64,000 bases of DNA from Brachybacterium sp. P6-10-X1 (GTDB lineage Bacteria > Actinomycetota > Actinomycetes > Actinomycetales > Dermabacteraceae), in NCBI RefSeq assembly GCF_001969445.1, contig NZ_CP017297.1:620001-684000 (forward strand). Direction: 5' to 3'. Position 1 is the first letter of the stretch. Each line of letters opens with the position of its first letter. A model generated the notes under the pieces. The model did no database searches and was not told the origin of the DNA. It saw only the letters and a list, made by a program, of their open reading frames with translations. The position numbers and the translations under genes are program-made. Positions 1 through 8,500 of this stretch are shown piece by piece.

Positions 1-1051
1 TGGTGCGGTCGTGGAACCAGGCGACGTGCGGGTCGCGGTCGCTGAGGAAGGTTGCGACCCAGCGCTGCCCCGATACGTCCGAGGACAAGGAGCCGAGGAC
101 TCCGTCGGACAGCTCGGCGAGCACGGCGTGGACCTCGGCGAATTCCGGGTCGACGATCTCGATGCGCGGACGGGGACCGGTGAAGCGGGCGGCGAGGATC
201 GCTCCGGTGCGGCGGTCGGTGAACAGCGTCGGCGGCAGCACACCCGGGGCCAGCACGCTGAGGATGTCGAGGTTCCAGCCCTCCACCCCAGCGAGCACGC
301 TCACCTCTGCACTCTCGCGTTCAATCCGCACCAGCTGCAGGTCATCGCCGTCTAGATAGCTGCCGAGTACGAGCCCGGTGCCGTCCGGTGTTGATTGCTG
401 GATCTCCACCCCCATCGGATGGTCCGCGCCCGAGATCAGGATCAGCTCACGGAGCTCCCCGGTGACGGGGTCGATCGCCGAGAACTCGGTGTCTCCGTCC
501 TCCGTGACTCGGGCGAGGAATGCAGCCTCTCCGTTACCGTCCAGAAGCAGGTTCTGCGCCGGCTCTGACTGCTCGTGATGGAGGGTGCTCTCACCGGTGG
601 AGACATCGATCAAGTAGGTGTCCAGGAAGGCGGGCCGACGATTCATGGTCGCGAGCACGCACCCTGGCCGGGAGCGCAGCATCTCCGCTGCGAACACCCG
701 CGATCCCGGCGGCATCGGTGTGAGGTCGACGGCCGGGGCGTCCGGGGAGTGCAGATCGACGCGGTACAGGTGCCAGTCCTCGTTACCGTCGGTGTCCTGG
801 AGGTACAGCAGCCAGGGCGGGTCCTCAGTGAAGAAGTAGGTCGAGATCCCGCGCCTGGCGTCATGGGTGATGCAGCGCGCGTCCTCGTGCTCCTCGTCGA
901 TTCCGCGCACCCAGATGTTGCGCCTCCCGTGGGCGGGGGCGAGGTAGGCGATCAAGGTGCCGTCCGGGGAGATCGTGGGGGAGGTGAAGGCGGGATCGGC
1001 AAAGAGCTCCTCGGCCTCGAGACGTCGCTTGGTCTTTATGGTGCTGTTCAC
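1..1051 (-). CDS. S9 prolyl-oligopeptidase-type peptidase, N-terminal part (runs off the window)
   Basis: Open frame on the minus strand from a GTG at 1051 that continues past position 1, so about 350 residues are visible. An AGGAGC ribosome-binding site lies about 8 nt upstream. The visible part has repeated blade-like segments typical of the beta-propeller of S9 family peptidases (TISPDGTLIAYLAP, DTDGNEDWHLYRVDL, QQSTPDGTGLVLGSY). The serine hydrolase domain would lie outside the window, so catalytic residues cannot be checked. Family knowledge: S9 enzymes cleave short peptides or act as acylaminoacyl-peptidases, usually in the cytoplasm. It is divergent from the MerR-type gene at 1190. A MerR-style promoter faces it, so it is probably that regulator's target. 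It could instead be a non-peptidase propeller hydrolase. Confidence 0.7.
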   Translation of the reverse strand, partial: MNSTIKTKRRLEAEELFADPAFTSPTISPDGTLIAYLAPAHGRRNIWVRGIDEEHEDARCITHDARRGISTYFFTEDPPWLLYLQDTDGNEDWHLYRVDLHSPDAPAVDLTPMPPGSRVFAAEMLRSRPGCVLATMNRRPAFLDTYLIDVSTGESTLHHEQSEPAQNLLLDGNGEAAFLARVTEDGDTEFSAIDPVTGELRELILISGADHPMGVEIQQSTPDGTGLVLGSYLDGDDLQLVRIERESAEVSVLAGVEGWNLDILSVLAPGVLPPTLFTDRRTGAILAARFTGPRPRIEIVDPEFAEVHAVLAELSDGVLGSLSSDVSGQRWVATFLSDRDPHVAWFHDRT

Positions 1052-1096
1052 GAACAGTGCTCCTGAGGATCAGTGGTGAGTACGCCACTATCCGAA

Positions 1097-1120
1097 ACCG
1101 TGCCCTTGGGGCACAGTCAA
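1097..1120 (-). promoter_or_regulatory. MerR-type operator and promoter for the S9 peptidase gene
   Basis: ACCGTGCCC-TTG-GGGCACAGT (1097-1117) is an almost perfect 9-bp inverted repeat. On the minus strand TTGACT (1120-1115) could be a -35 box. A 19-bp spacer holding the dyad then leads to TCGGAT as a weak -10. A dyad inside an over-long 19-bp spacer is the hallmark of MerR-activated promoters. The regulator at 1190 is transcribed away from it. The -10 assignment is uncertain. Confidence 0.55.
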
Positions 1121-1189
1121 GAACGCGCTGTCGCTTCTCGTCCCGGTCGTCGATGATGGGTACATGCTGATCCCCCCGAGAGACCGCTG

Positions 1190-1930
1190 ATGGCCTGGAG
1201 CACGAGCCAGCTTGCCGACCTGGCAGGGACGACCGTGAAGACGTTGCGGCACTATCACGCAGTAGGGCTGCTCGAGGAGCCCGGACGAGCGACGAACGGA
1301 TACAAGCAGTACGGCACGCCCCACCTGGTGCGGCTACTGCAGATCAAGCGGCTGCGGGAGCTGGGGATGTCTCTCGCCGACATCGCGAAAGCTGGGGAGT
1401 CCGACGACAGCTACGCCGAAGTCCTGCGCGGGCTCGATACTCAGTTGGCCGACTCCATCTCACGACAGCAGGCCGTCCGCGCCGAGCTGGGCATTCTGCT
1501 GGCCCTCCGGACTGGGGTCGACGTTCCTGCCGGCTTCGAATCGGTGGCGGGGAGTCTCACGCCGGCGGACCGGGCGATGATGATGATTAGCACTGCGCTG
1601 TACGACGAGCAGGGCATTCGGGACCTGCGCCTCATCACGGCCGATCACCAGGAAGCGGACGAGGTGTTCAACTCCTTGGCAGCCGATGCGGACGGAGACA
1701 CCGTACGTGCCGTCGCCGCGAAGCTTGCACCGGTGCTGCGCACCATTCATGACCGCTACCCCAGCACGGTGAATGCACCCGTCGCAGCGGGGAACCGTGA
1801 GGGCGAATCGAGGCGGGCCCTTCGTCAGGCCGTGACCGACCTCTACAACCCTGCTCAGGTCGAGGTCCTTCGCCAGGCATACCGCCTTGCACTCCAGGAT
1901 GCCGAGCGGGCGGGCCCGACACCTGGCTGA
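1190..1930 (+). CDS. MerR family transcriptional regulator
   Basis: 246 residues starting with the winged-helix signature of MerR proteins (residues 1-70: TSQLADLAGTTVKTLRHYH, then YGTPHLVRLLQIKRLRELG). A coiled linker and a roughly 150-residue C-terminal domain with no metal-binding cysteine pattern follow, so it more likely senses an organic ligand than a metal. It is divergent from the S9 peptidase gene, and the dyad at 1097-1117 fits its operator. The C-terminal domain resembles those of actinobacterial MerR regulators of unknown ligand. Its job as activator of the peptidase gene is inferred from the promoter geometry. Confidence 0.85.
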   Translation: MAWSTSQLADLAGTTVKTLRHYHAVGLLEEPGRATNGYKQYGTPHLVRLLQIKRLRELGMSLADIAKAGESDDSYAEVLRGLDTQLADSISRQQAVRAELGILLALRTGVDVPAGFESVAGSLTPADRAMMMISTALYDEQGIRDLRLITADHQEADEVFNSLAADADGDTVRAVAAKLAPVLRTIHDRYPSTVNAPVAAGNREGESRRALRQAVTDLYNPAQVEVLRQAYRLALQDAERAGPTPG

Positions 1931-1986
1931 AGGCGGTCGTGACGCAGGCCGGGGCTGTTGATCCCCGCTTCCTGCGCCGGCCCACA

Positions 1987-3717
1987 TCACGCCCCGGAGT
2001 TCTTCGCGGCACGGGCGGCCGCGGCAGCACCGGTGAGTTCGGTGCCGTCCTCGGAGTAGACCCGATCGGATTCCGCCTTCGGCACGCGTCGTCCGTTCCA
2101 CGGGTCGTCGCCTGCGAGTTGGCCGGGGCTGTGGTCGAGGTCGTCCATGCCGGTGTGTTCGGCGACCTCGGCCCGGGTCGGCTCCGGGCGGGTGGTGCGG
2201 CGCAGCCGCGGGGACGCCTCGAGGCCGGCGGCGAACTGGTCGGGGGTGGCGAAGTAGCCCTTGAACACCCGCGATGGTTGGCCCTCGGTCTCGGACACCC
2301 CGACGCCCTTGGACACCCCCGCAGTGGTCGCCACGTTGGCGGGCACGTCGGCGACGGCGTCTGGGGCGGCGAACGCGTTGGCGCGCTGGTTGTCGGAGGC
2401 GTTGGGGCCCATCAGGAACCGGTTGCCGCAGGCGGCCTTCAGCGCCGTCGACACCCCGGTCTTGGTGTTGCCCAGCTGGGTGGAGACGAATACGTGCACG
2501 CCGACGAACCGCATCTCCAACGCGATCTTCTGGATGAAGGTGGCGATCATGTCCTTGTAGCCGTTGGTGGCCTCGGCCTCGATGCGCATCGGGTGGTCCT
2601 TCGGCAGTGCCTTGGGGACCCGCTCTTCGGTCATCAGCCCGGTGTACTCATCGGCGATCAGCACCAGCGGCCGGAAGGTGGGGTCGTCGGTGACGTTGAA
2701 CCAGTTGTTGATCCCGCGCTTCTTCAAGGCGGCGGCGCGGCGCTTGCCCTCGGCGTAGACCATCGAGCAGGTCGCGACCATCGCCTGGTAGGACTCACAG
2801 CCCCAGCCGCCGTCGCGGACGTACGGCTTGATCCATTCGAAGTCGACGCCCTTGTCCGGGGTGTCCACGATCGCGAGCTCGGCGCCGGCGTGGATCATCC
2901 AGTAGGCGAAGGCGTTGATGTTCACGGACTTGCCGGACATCGGCAGGCCCTGCAGCAGCGTGTGAGAGGCGCTGGTGAGGTCCAGGCAGTACTCCGGCCC
3001 CGTGTCCTGTCCGGGGCTGGCGAGGGACCGTCCCAGCGGGATCTTGGCCCAGGCGGTGTCGGCGGGGGAGGTGAACTCGGGGATGGCCCGCTCGAACGGG
3101 AACGGGATCAGCGCCTGGAATGTCGGCGGCTCGGCCGGGATGATCTCGGCGGCCAGCGTCTTGGGGTCGATGTCGACGTACCAGCCGGGTGCCCCGACGA
3201 CGCTCTCGGCGACCTCGGTGAGCTTGTCGTCGTGCTTGGAGGGCATGTACGTCTTGGGCAGCTCCAGCGAGTATCCGCCGTCGGGGCGGGCCGATGTCTG
3301 GACGAGCCAGGGCTTGACGGACAGGGCGTTGGCCACAGCCCCGCGGCAGCGGATCACGTCCTCGGAGATCTGTTCGAGCACGGCGTTGTTCAGGTGTGGT
3401 TCGAAGCGGGTCATGGTGTAGCCGGGGTGCTGGTTCTCCAGCCGCACCGCCTCCCGGTCCCCGTCGGAGGGCTTCGCCCCGGTGCGCAAGCTGGCGATCA
3501 GCCGGGTGGTGCCCCGCTCGGCGGCGACTTCGGTCACGGCCCGGCTGCGCTCGAGGGTGACCGTCTCGGTGTCGGGGTCGAACCCGACCACGCGGAACCC
3601 GGTGCCGGCGGCTTCGGAGATCTTCTTCTCGACCGCGGCGACGTGCGCGTCGTTGTGCGGGTCGAACCCGGGGACCTTGTGCCGGGTGCGCTGGACATGC
3701 GTCGAGGTCTCGCTCAC
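1987..3717 (-). CDS. FtsK/SpoIIIE-type DNA-translocating ATPase of the mobile element
   Basis: 576 residues. The GTG start at 3717 overlaps the stop of the upstream gene (GTGA), which fixes the start; the same frame stays open upstream but reads as a shadow of the neighbour. Walker A is GLPMSGKS at about residues 255-263 and Walker B is LVLIADEY near residue 350. A Q-loop-like FVSTQLGNTK follows, an arrangement seen in the FtsK/SpoIIIE/TraB motor family. No membrane segments were seen, so it is probably soluble or recruited by a partner. Family knowledge: such ATPases pump double-stranded DNA and can drive plasmid transfer in actinobacteria. It forms a two-gene operon with the unknown protein at 3714-4628. 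A second, much larger FtsK-like motor lies at 18177. Confidence 0.8.
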   Translation of the reverse strand: MSETSTHVQRTRHKVPGFDPHNDAHVAAVEKKISEAAGTGFRVVGFDPDTETVTLERSRAVTEVAAERGTTRLIASLRTGAKPSDGDREAVRLENQHPGYTMTRFEPHLNNAVLEQISEDVIRCRGAVANALSVKPWLVQTSARPDGGYSLELPKTYMPSKHDDKLTEVAESVVGAPGWYVDIDPKTLAAEIIPAEPPTFQALIPFPFERAIPEFTSPADTAWAKIPLGRSLASPGQDTGPEYCLDLTSASHTLLQGLPMSGKSVNINAFAYWMIHAGAELAIVDTPDKGVDFEWIKPYVRDGGWGCESYQAMVATCSMVYAEGKRRAAALKKRGINNWFNVTDDPTFRPLVLIADEYTGLMTEERVPKALPKDHPMRIEAEATNGYKDMIATFIQKIALEMRFVGVHVFVSTQLGNTKTGVSTALKAACGNRFLMGPNASDNQRANAFAAPDAVADVPANVATTAGVSKGVGVSETEGQPSRVFKGYFATPDQFAAGLEASPRLRRTTRPEPTRAEVAEHTGMDDLDHSPGQLAGDDPWNGRRVPKAESDRVYSEDGTELTGAAAAARAAKNSGA

Positions 3718-4628
3718 GCGTGTTCCTCCGTCGCATTCTCGTCGGGCTCGAAGCTGGCGATCACTTCGGACAGGACCGGCTCGTAGGCCAGCCACAGCCC
3801 CTGGGCGATCTCCGAGACCTGCGGGATGATCTCGGCGACCAGGCGGGCGCCGTCGGCTCCGGGACGATCGGCCTGGCGATGGAGGTGGGCCAGCAGTGCG
3901 GAGACCTCGTCCTGGGAGGTGAAGCGGGTGCGGGCCACGGCCAGCAGCGAGGAGACCGCACGGGCCGGGTCGGAGGTCCCCAGCGCGGACAGGTCGCCCT
4001 CGGTGACGAGTTCGCACAGGGCGACGGTGTCGATCGCGGACAGCGCCATGGAGGCCTTGTCGAAGCTTTCCACGAGTGCCAGGGCGGCGATGGAGGCCCA
4101 GTCGGAGTCCTCGTCGGCCTCGGGCACGGACACGCCCGACAGGTCGATGGCGTCGAGGTCTGCGTCGTCGGCGCCGGCCCACCACGCGGCGATGCGGTCC
4201 TGGGTCGCGGGATCGTCGGCGTCGAGGTCGTACAGGGCGAGCACGTCCAGCCATCCTCCGGATTCGACGTCGTACAGCCCCGAGCCCCACATCTCGAAGG
4301 CGATCCGCAGCGCCCAGGCGTCATCGCTCTCACACGTGGTGGCCCCGTCGCCGGTGTCGACGTCGAGTCGCTGACGCAGCGGTTCGGGCAGCCACATGAA
4401 CGGGTACCGCAGGGCGTCGGGTCTGACCCCGGGGGCTCCGCGCAGCGGTGCGCCGTCGAGGTAGCGCGGCAGCGGGAACGCCACGGCGGGGGAGGTGAGG
4501 ATCCGTTCGTCGTCCAGTCCGAGCATGTCGCGGGCCAGGCCGATCCGCAGCACCTGGGCCACGGTGCGTTCGGGAAGGGTCGGGCTCTCTCCGGGCTGGA
4601 GCAGGTAGCGGGCTCGTCGGGTGTGCAT
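3714..4628 (-). CDS. Conserved-looking protein of unknown function next to an FtsK-type ATPase
   Basis: 304 residues starting MHTRRARYLLQPGE. GGAGG lies about 7 nt before the ATG. I do not recognise a family. The protein is rich in acidic and alanine residues, with no membrane helix or signal peptide and no clear catalytic motif. It overlaps the downstream FtsK-type ATPase by 4 bp, so the two are translationally coupled and probably act together, for example as motor and adaptor. It lies just downstream of the AT-rich and repeat block at 4840-5464, so that block may hold its promoter. Confidence 0.65.
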   Translation of the reverse strand: MHTRRARYLLQPGESPTLPERTVAQVLRIGLARDMLGLDDERILTSPAVAFPLPRYLDGAPLRGAPGVRPDALRYPFMWLPEPLRQRLDVDTGDGATTCESDDAWALRIAFEMWGSGLYDVESGGWLDVLALYDLDADDPATQDRIAAWWAGADDADLDAIDLSGVSVPEADEDSDWASIAALALVESFDKASMALSAIDTVALCELVTEGDLSALGTSDPARAVSSLLAVARTRFTSQDEVSALLAHLHRQADRPGADGARLVAEIIPQVSEIAQGLWLAYEPVLSEVIASFEPDENATEEHA

Positions 4629-4839
4629 CGGGTCCTCCGGTGTTGAGCGGTCTCTTCACCGGGGACATATGCGAAGGAGGCCGACCCGGTCGCGGCTCGG
4701 GGCGTCCGTTCCGTGGTCCCACCCTGGGTGGGAGCATCGTCCGTGCAGGTCACGGCGGATTTCCGGTTCTTAGTCCCCACAGTCCCAACATGCTCCGCCC
4801 CCTGCTCCACCCATCGAACCTGCTGGTCAGAGCCCAGAT

Positions 4840-4930
4840 ACCCCCACTACATACATACATACCTATGACTCTCTAGATTAATAGATATATATATATGGGG
4901 GTACCCCCACATGTATGTATCTCCACTTCC
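4840..4930. other. AT-rich block with a GGGGGTACCCCC palindrome; candidate origin or transfer site
   Basis: In an otherwise GC-rich window this stretch holds TACATACATACATACC, a run of alternating AT (ATAGATATATATATAT, about 4881-4896) and the perfect 12-bp palindrome GGGGGTACCCCC at 4897-4908. ATGTATGTATC follows, complementary to the TACATACATAC on the left, so a large stem-loop is possible. The 192-bp tandem repeats start just downstream. An easily melted AT block beside direct repeats is the classic layout of a plasmid replication origin or an oriT. No gene is visible between 4629 and 5579. Confidence 0.45.
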
Positions 4931-4945
4931 CCTATATGTGTACTG

Positions 4946-5464
4946 TGCACCGTCGGGATGTACGGAATGAGGGTATGCGGGCTCTGACCGGCGACGATGA
5001 ACCCTCATCCGCGTCGGGGTGGGGTGGGAGCAGGGTGGGAACGCGCTCTGACCTGCACCGATGATGTTGGGACCGCAAGCAGTCGTCGCCACGGCCCGCC
5101 GGAGAAATCAATATCAACGCCCCACACGTATGCACACGCACCGTACGGGATGTACGGAATGGCGGTATATGGGGTCTGACCAGCGACGATGAAGCCTCAT
5201 CCGCGTCGGGATGTGGTGGGAGCAGGGTGGGAACGCGCTCTGACCTGCACCGATGTTGTTGGGACCGCAAGCAGTCGTCGCCACGGCCCGCCGGAGAAAT
5301 CAATATCAACGCCCCACACGTATGCACACGCACCGTACGGGATGCACGGAATGAGGGTATATGGGGTCTGACCAGCGACGATGAAGCCTCATCCGCGTCG
5401 GGATGGGGTGGGAGCAGGGTGGGAACCCGTCGTGACCTGCACCGATGATGTTGGGACCGCAAGC
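4946..5464. repeat. 192-bp tandem repeats (about 2.7 copies) upstream of dnaE
   Basis: Near-identical units start at 4980, 5172 and 5364, exactly 192 bp apart. A partial unit tail lies at 4946-4979, and the last copy is cut off at about 5464, just before dnaE. Each unit carries TCTGACC(G/A)GCGACGATGAA, a GGTGGGAGCAGGGTGGGAA block, an ATCAATATCAAC segment and CACCGTACGGGAT. Each holds a short open frame of 60 codons (starts 4997, 5189, 5381) that I take as a by-product of the repeat. The units could be large iterons or partition/transfer sites. They are too long and too uniform, with no spacers, to be CRISPR. Confidence 0.85.
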
Positions 5465-5579
5465 GTGAGGAAGAGCGTTGACAGCATGGCGACGGCCACA
5501 GCCAGCCCGTGTCCCGCGAGAGCGATCCTCCGCCCACTGTCTCGCCGTGCACGGTCACCTCTGGCGGAAAGGGGTCTTG

Positions 5580-8500
5580 GTGAGCAGCGCTAGGTTCGTC
5601 CACCTCCACACCCACTCGGAGTACTCCGACTTCGACGGCCTGTCCTCGGTGCGGCGTCTGGTCGACGCGGCGTCGGCGGACGATCAAGGGGCGGTTGCGA
5701 TCACCGATCACGGGCGGCTGGCCTCCCTGGCCGCGCTGCGGACCGCCTGCGAGAAGGTCGGGGACGTCAAGCCGATCCCCGGCATCGAGGCGTACATCGT
5801 GGTGGCCGGGACCCGGCACGAGCCGGGCACCATCGAGGTCGCCGCCGACTCCGACGATCTCGACGCCGAGGGCTCCGCCTCCCACGGGACCCAGGCGCGG
5901 ACCAAGACGAAGAAGTACGAGCACCTGACGATCCTGGCCCGCACCCGCCAGGGCCTGGTGAACCTGATCGAGATGTCCAACGTCTCCCAGGAGACCAAGT
6001 CCGGCACGCACCCGCTGATCGACTACGAGCTGCTGGCCCGCTACGGCGAAGGGCTGATCGTGCTGACCGGCTGCATCGGGGGACCGGTGGCCGGGCCCCT
6101 GTCACGCATCACCGGCGAGGACCCCGAGGCCGACGCCGCCGAGCGGGCCCGCGCCCAGTCCAACCTCGAGGCGCTGATCAACGCGGTCGGCCGCGAGAAC
6201 GTGTACGTCGAGCTCGCCGACCACGGACAGGCCGCCCAGGAATGCGCGCTGGCGGGCCTGTACGAGATCGCCGAGCGCAACGATCTGCCGGCAGTGGTCG
6301 CCAACGATTCCCACTACGTCGCCGAAGACGAGCAGACCGTGCATGAGGCCCATATGGCGCTGGGGCAGAAGCGCACCGTGACCAGCGAGAACCGTTACCG
6401 GTTCGCCGGAGAGGGCCAGTTCTTCCGCACCGGCGCCCAGATGCGCGCCCTCCGCCCCGACGACCCGCGGTGGCAGGCCGGCTGCGACGAAACGGTGGCC
6501 ATCGCCGAGCGGATCGAGGACGATCTGTTCCCCGAACCGAGGCTGCGGGTGCCGTCCTTCCCGATCCCCGCCGAGTACCGGCGCCGCTACGAGGCCGGGG
6601 ACGTGAAGCACTACCCGGTGCCGTCTGTCGCCGCCGAGGGCACGAGGGCGCTCACGTTCTCCTATTTCATGCACCGCGTCCATGCCGGCGCCACGACGCG
6701 GTGGGGCGAGGCTCTGCCGGATGAGCACGCCGCGCGGATCAAGTTCGAGCTGTCGGTCATCTGCCGCCTCGGGGTGATGGACTACTTCCTGCTGGTCGCG
6801 GACCTGATTGCCTGGGCCCGCTCCGACTGGACCGCCGGGGACTGGATCGCCCGCCACGACACCGGCGAGGTGCCCGAGCAGCGCGAGCGCAAGCAGCCGA
6901 TCAGCGTCGGCCCGGGGCGCGGCTCCGCCCCCGGATCCGCCATTTCCTACGCCTTTCAGATCGTCGGCGTGGACCCGATCGAGGGCGGGCTGCTGTTCGA
7001 GCGGTTCCTGGACCTCGAGCGCACCGAGATGCCCGACATCGACGTCGACTTCGAGCGGGAACGGCGCGAGGAGGTGATCGAGTACCTCTCGGTCCGCTAC
7101 GGCCACGACAACGTGTGCCAGCTGGGCATGCACGGCACCAACAAGACCAAGCGCGCCCTCGACTCCGCCGGACGCTACCTCGAGATCCCCGTGACCGCCG
7201 TGGCCGAGGTGAAAAAGTCCCTGCCCGCCGACAGCGAGAACCTCTCGCTGCTGCTGGATCCCGACCCGCCCGACACGGCGTCGATGAGCGCCAAGGATGC
7301 CGCCGCGGCGCTCGAACGGCACGCCTCCGGCCAGGCCCTGCGCGACCACGTCGACTCGGCCGACGAGCAGATCCAGCAGATGGTCCGGTACGCGGCCGTG
7401 CTCGAAGGCGTGGTCGTCTCTCCCGGCAAGCATCCCTGCGGCGTCGTCGTCGCCGACCAGAACCTGATGCCGCTGGTGCCGATGCGGCTGGACAAGGGCG
7501 AATGGGTCACCGAATGGGACGGAGGGGCGATCGCCGACTTCGGGCTGTTGAAGATGGACGTGCTGGGACTGCGCAACCTCGACATCGCCCAAGCCGCCCA
7601 CGACAACGCCCTCGCCGAGCACGGCGACGAGGTCGACTTCGACCTGACGACCCTGCGCCTGGACGGGCCGCGCGCCGAGGCGACCTGGGAGCTGCTGGGC
7701 CGCGGCGATTCCACCGGCGTGTTCCAGCTGGAATCCGAGGGGATGCGGGAACTGCTGACCACCGCCCGGCCGCGCACGCTCGATGACCTGGCCGCGCTGA
7801 TCGCCGCCTACCGGCCCGGGCCGATGAGCGCCGGGATGCACACCGATTGGGCCCAGCGCGCCGGCGGCCACGCACCCGTCTCCTACGACGCGCTCACGAA
7901 CGATCCCGCCGAGCAGGAGGTCATCGCCTCGGTGCTGGACCCCTCCCAGGGCGTGATCCTGTTCCAGGAGCAGATGATGCGCCTGGGCAAGATCGTCGGG
8001 AAGTTCGACGCCGCACGCGCCAACAACCTCCGCCGGGCGATCTCGAAGAAGAAGCAGGAGCTGATCGACTCGCTGCGGGCCGACTTCATCACCGGAGCCC
8101 AGAGAGAGGGCGTCGGCGAGGACGGCGTCACGCCCATCCCCGCATTCTCGAAGGCCACTGCGGAGCGACTGTGGACCGCGTTCGAGGGGTCGGGTAGTTA
8201 CGCTTTCAATAAGTGCATTCGGGCCTGTACCGAGCTGCGTACCGCGAACCGGACGTGGACGGTGGGGGAGCTGTACGAGAAGATCCACGGCACCGGCCAC
8301 TACGACAGGTGGGTGTGCGCCTGCGGCAAGGATAAAGCCCCTGGTCGGCGAGTCTGCACCACCTGCGAGTCGTGGGTAAAGAAGTTCCATCGCGACGCAC
8401 CTTCCGATAAGGCGAATCGGGGCGGGTTCAGAGTGCTTGCGTACGACTTCACCGACGGCCGCATTCGCCCCAAGCGCGTCAGGGACGTCCACTTCAACGG

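Noticed and set aside
4997-5176. 60-codon proteins inside each 192-bp repeat
   Set aside because: They repeat only because the DNA repeats, lack ribosome-binding sites and have no protein character.
4946-5464. CRISPR array
   Set aside because: Units are 192 bp, nearly identical and contiguous, with no short repeats separated by unique spacers and no cas genes.
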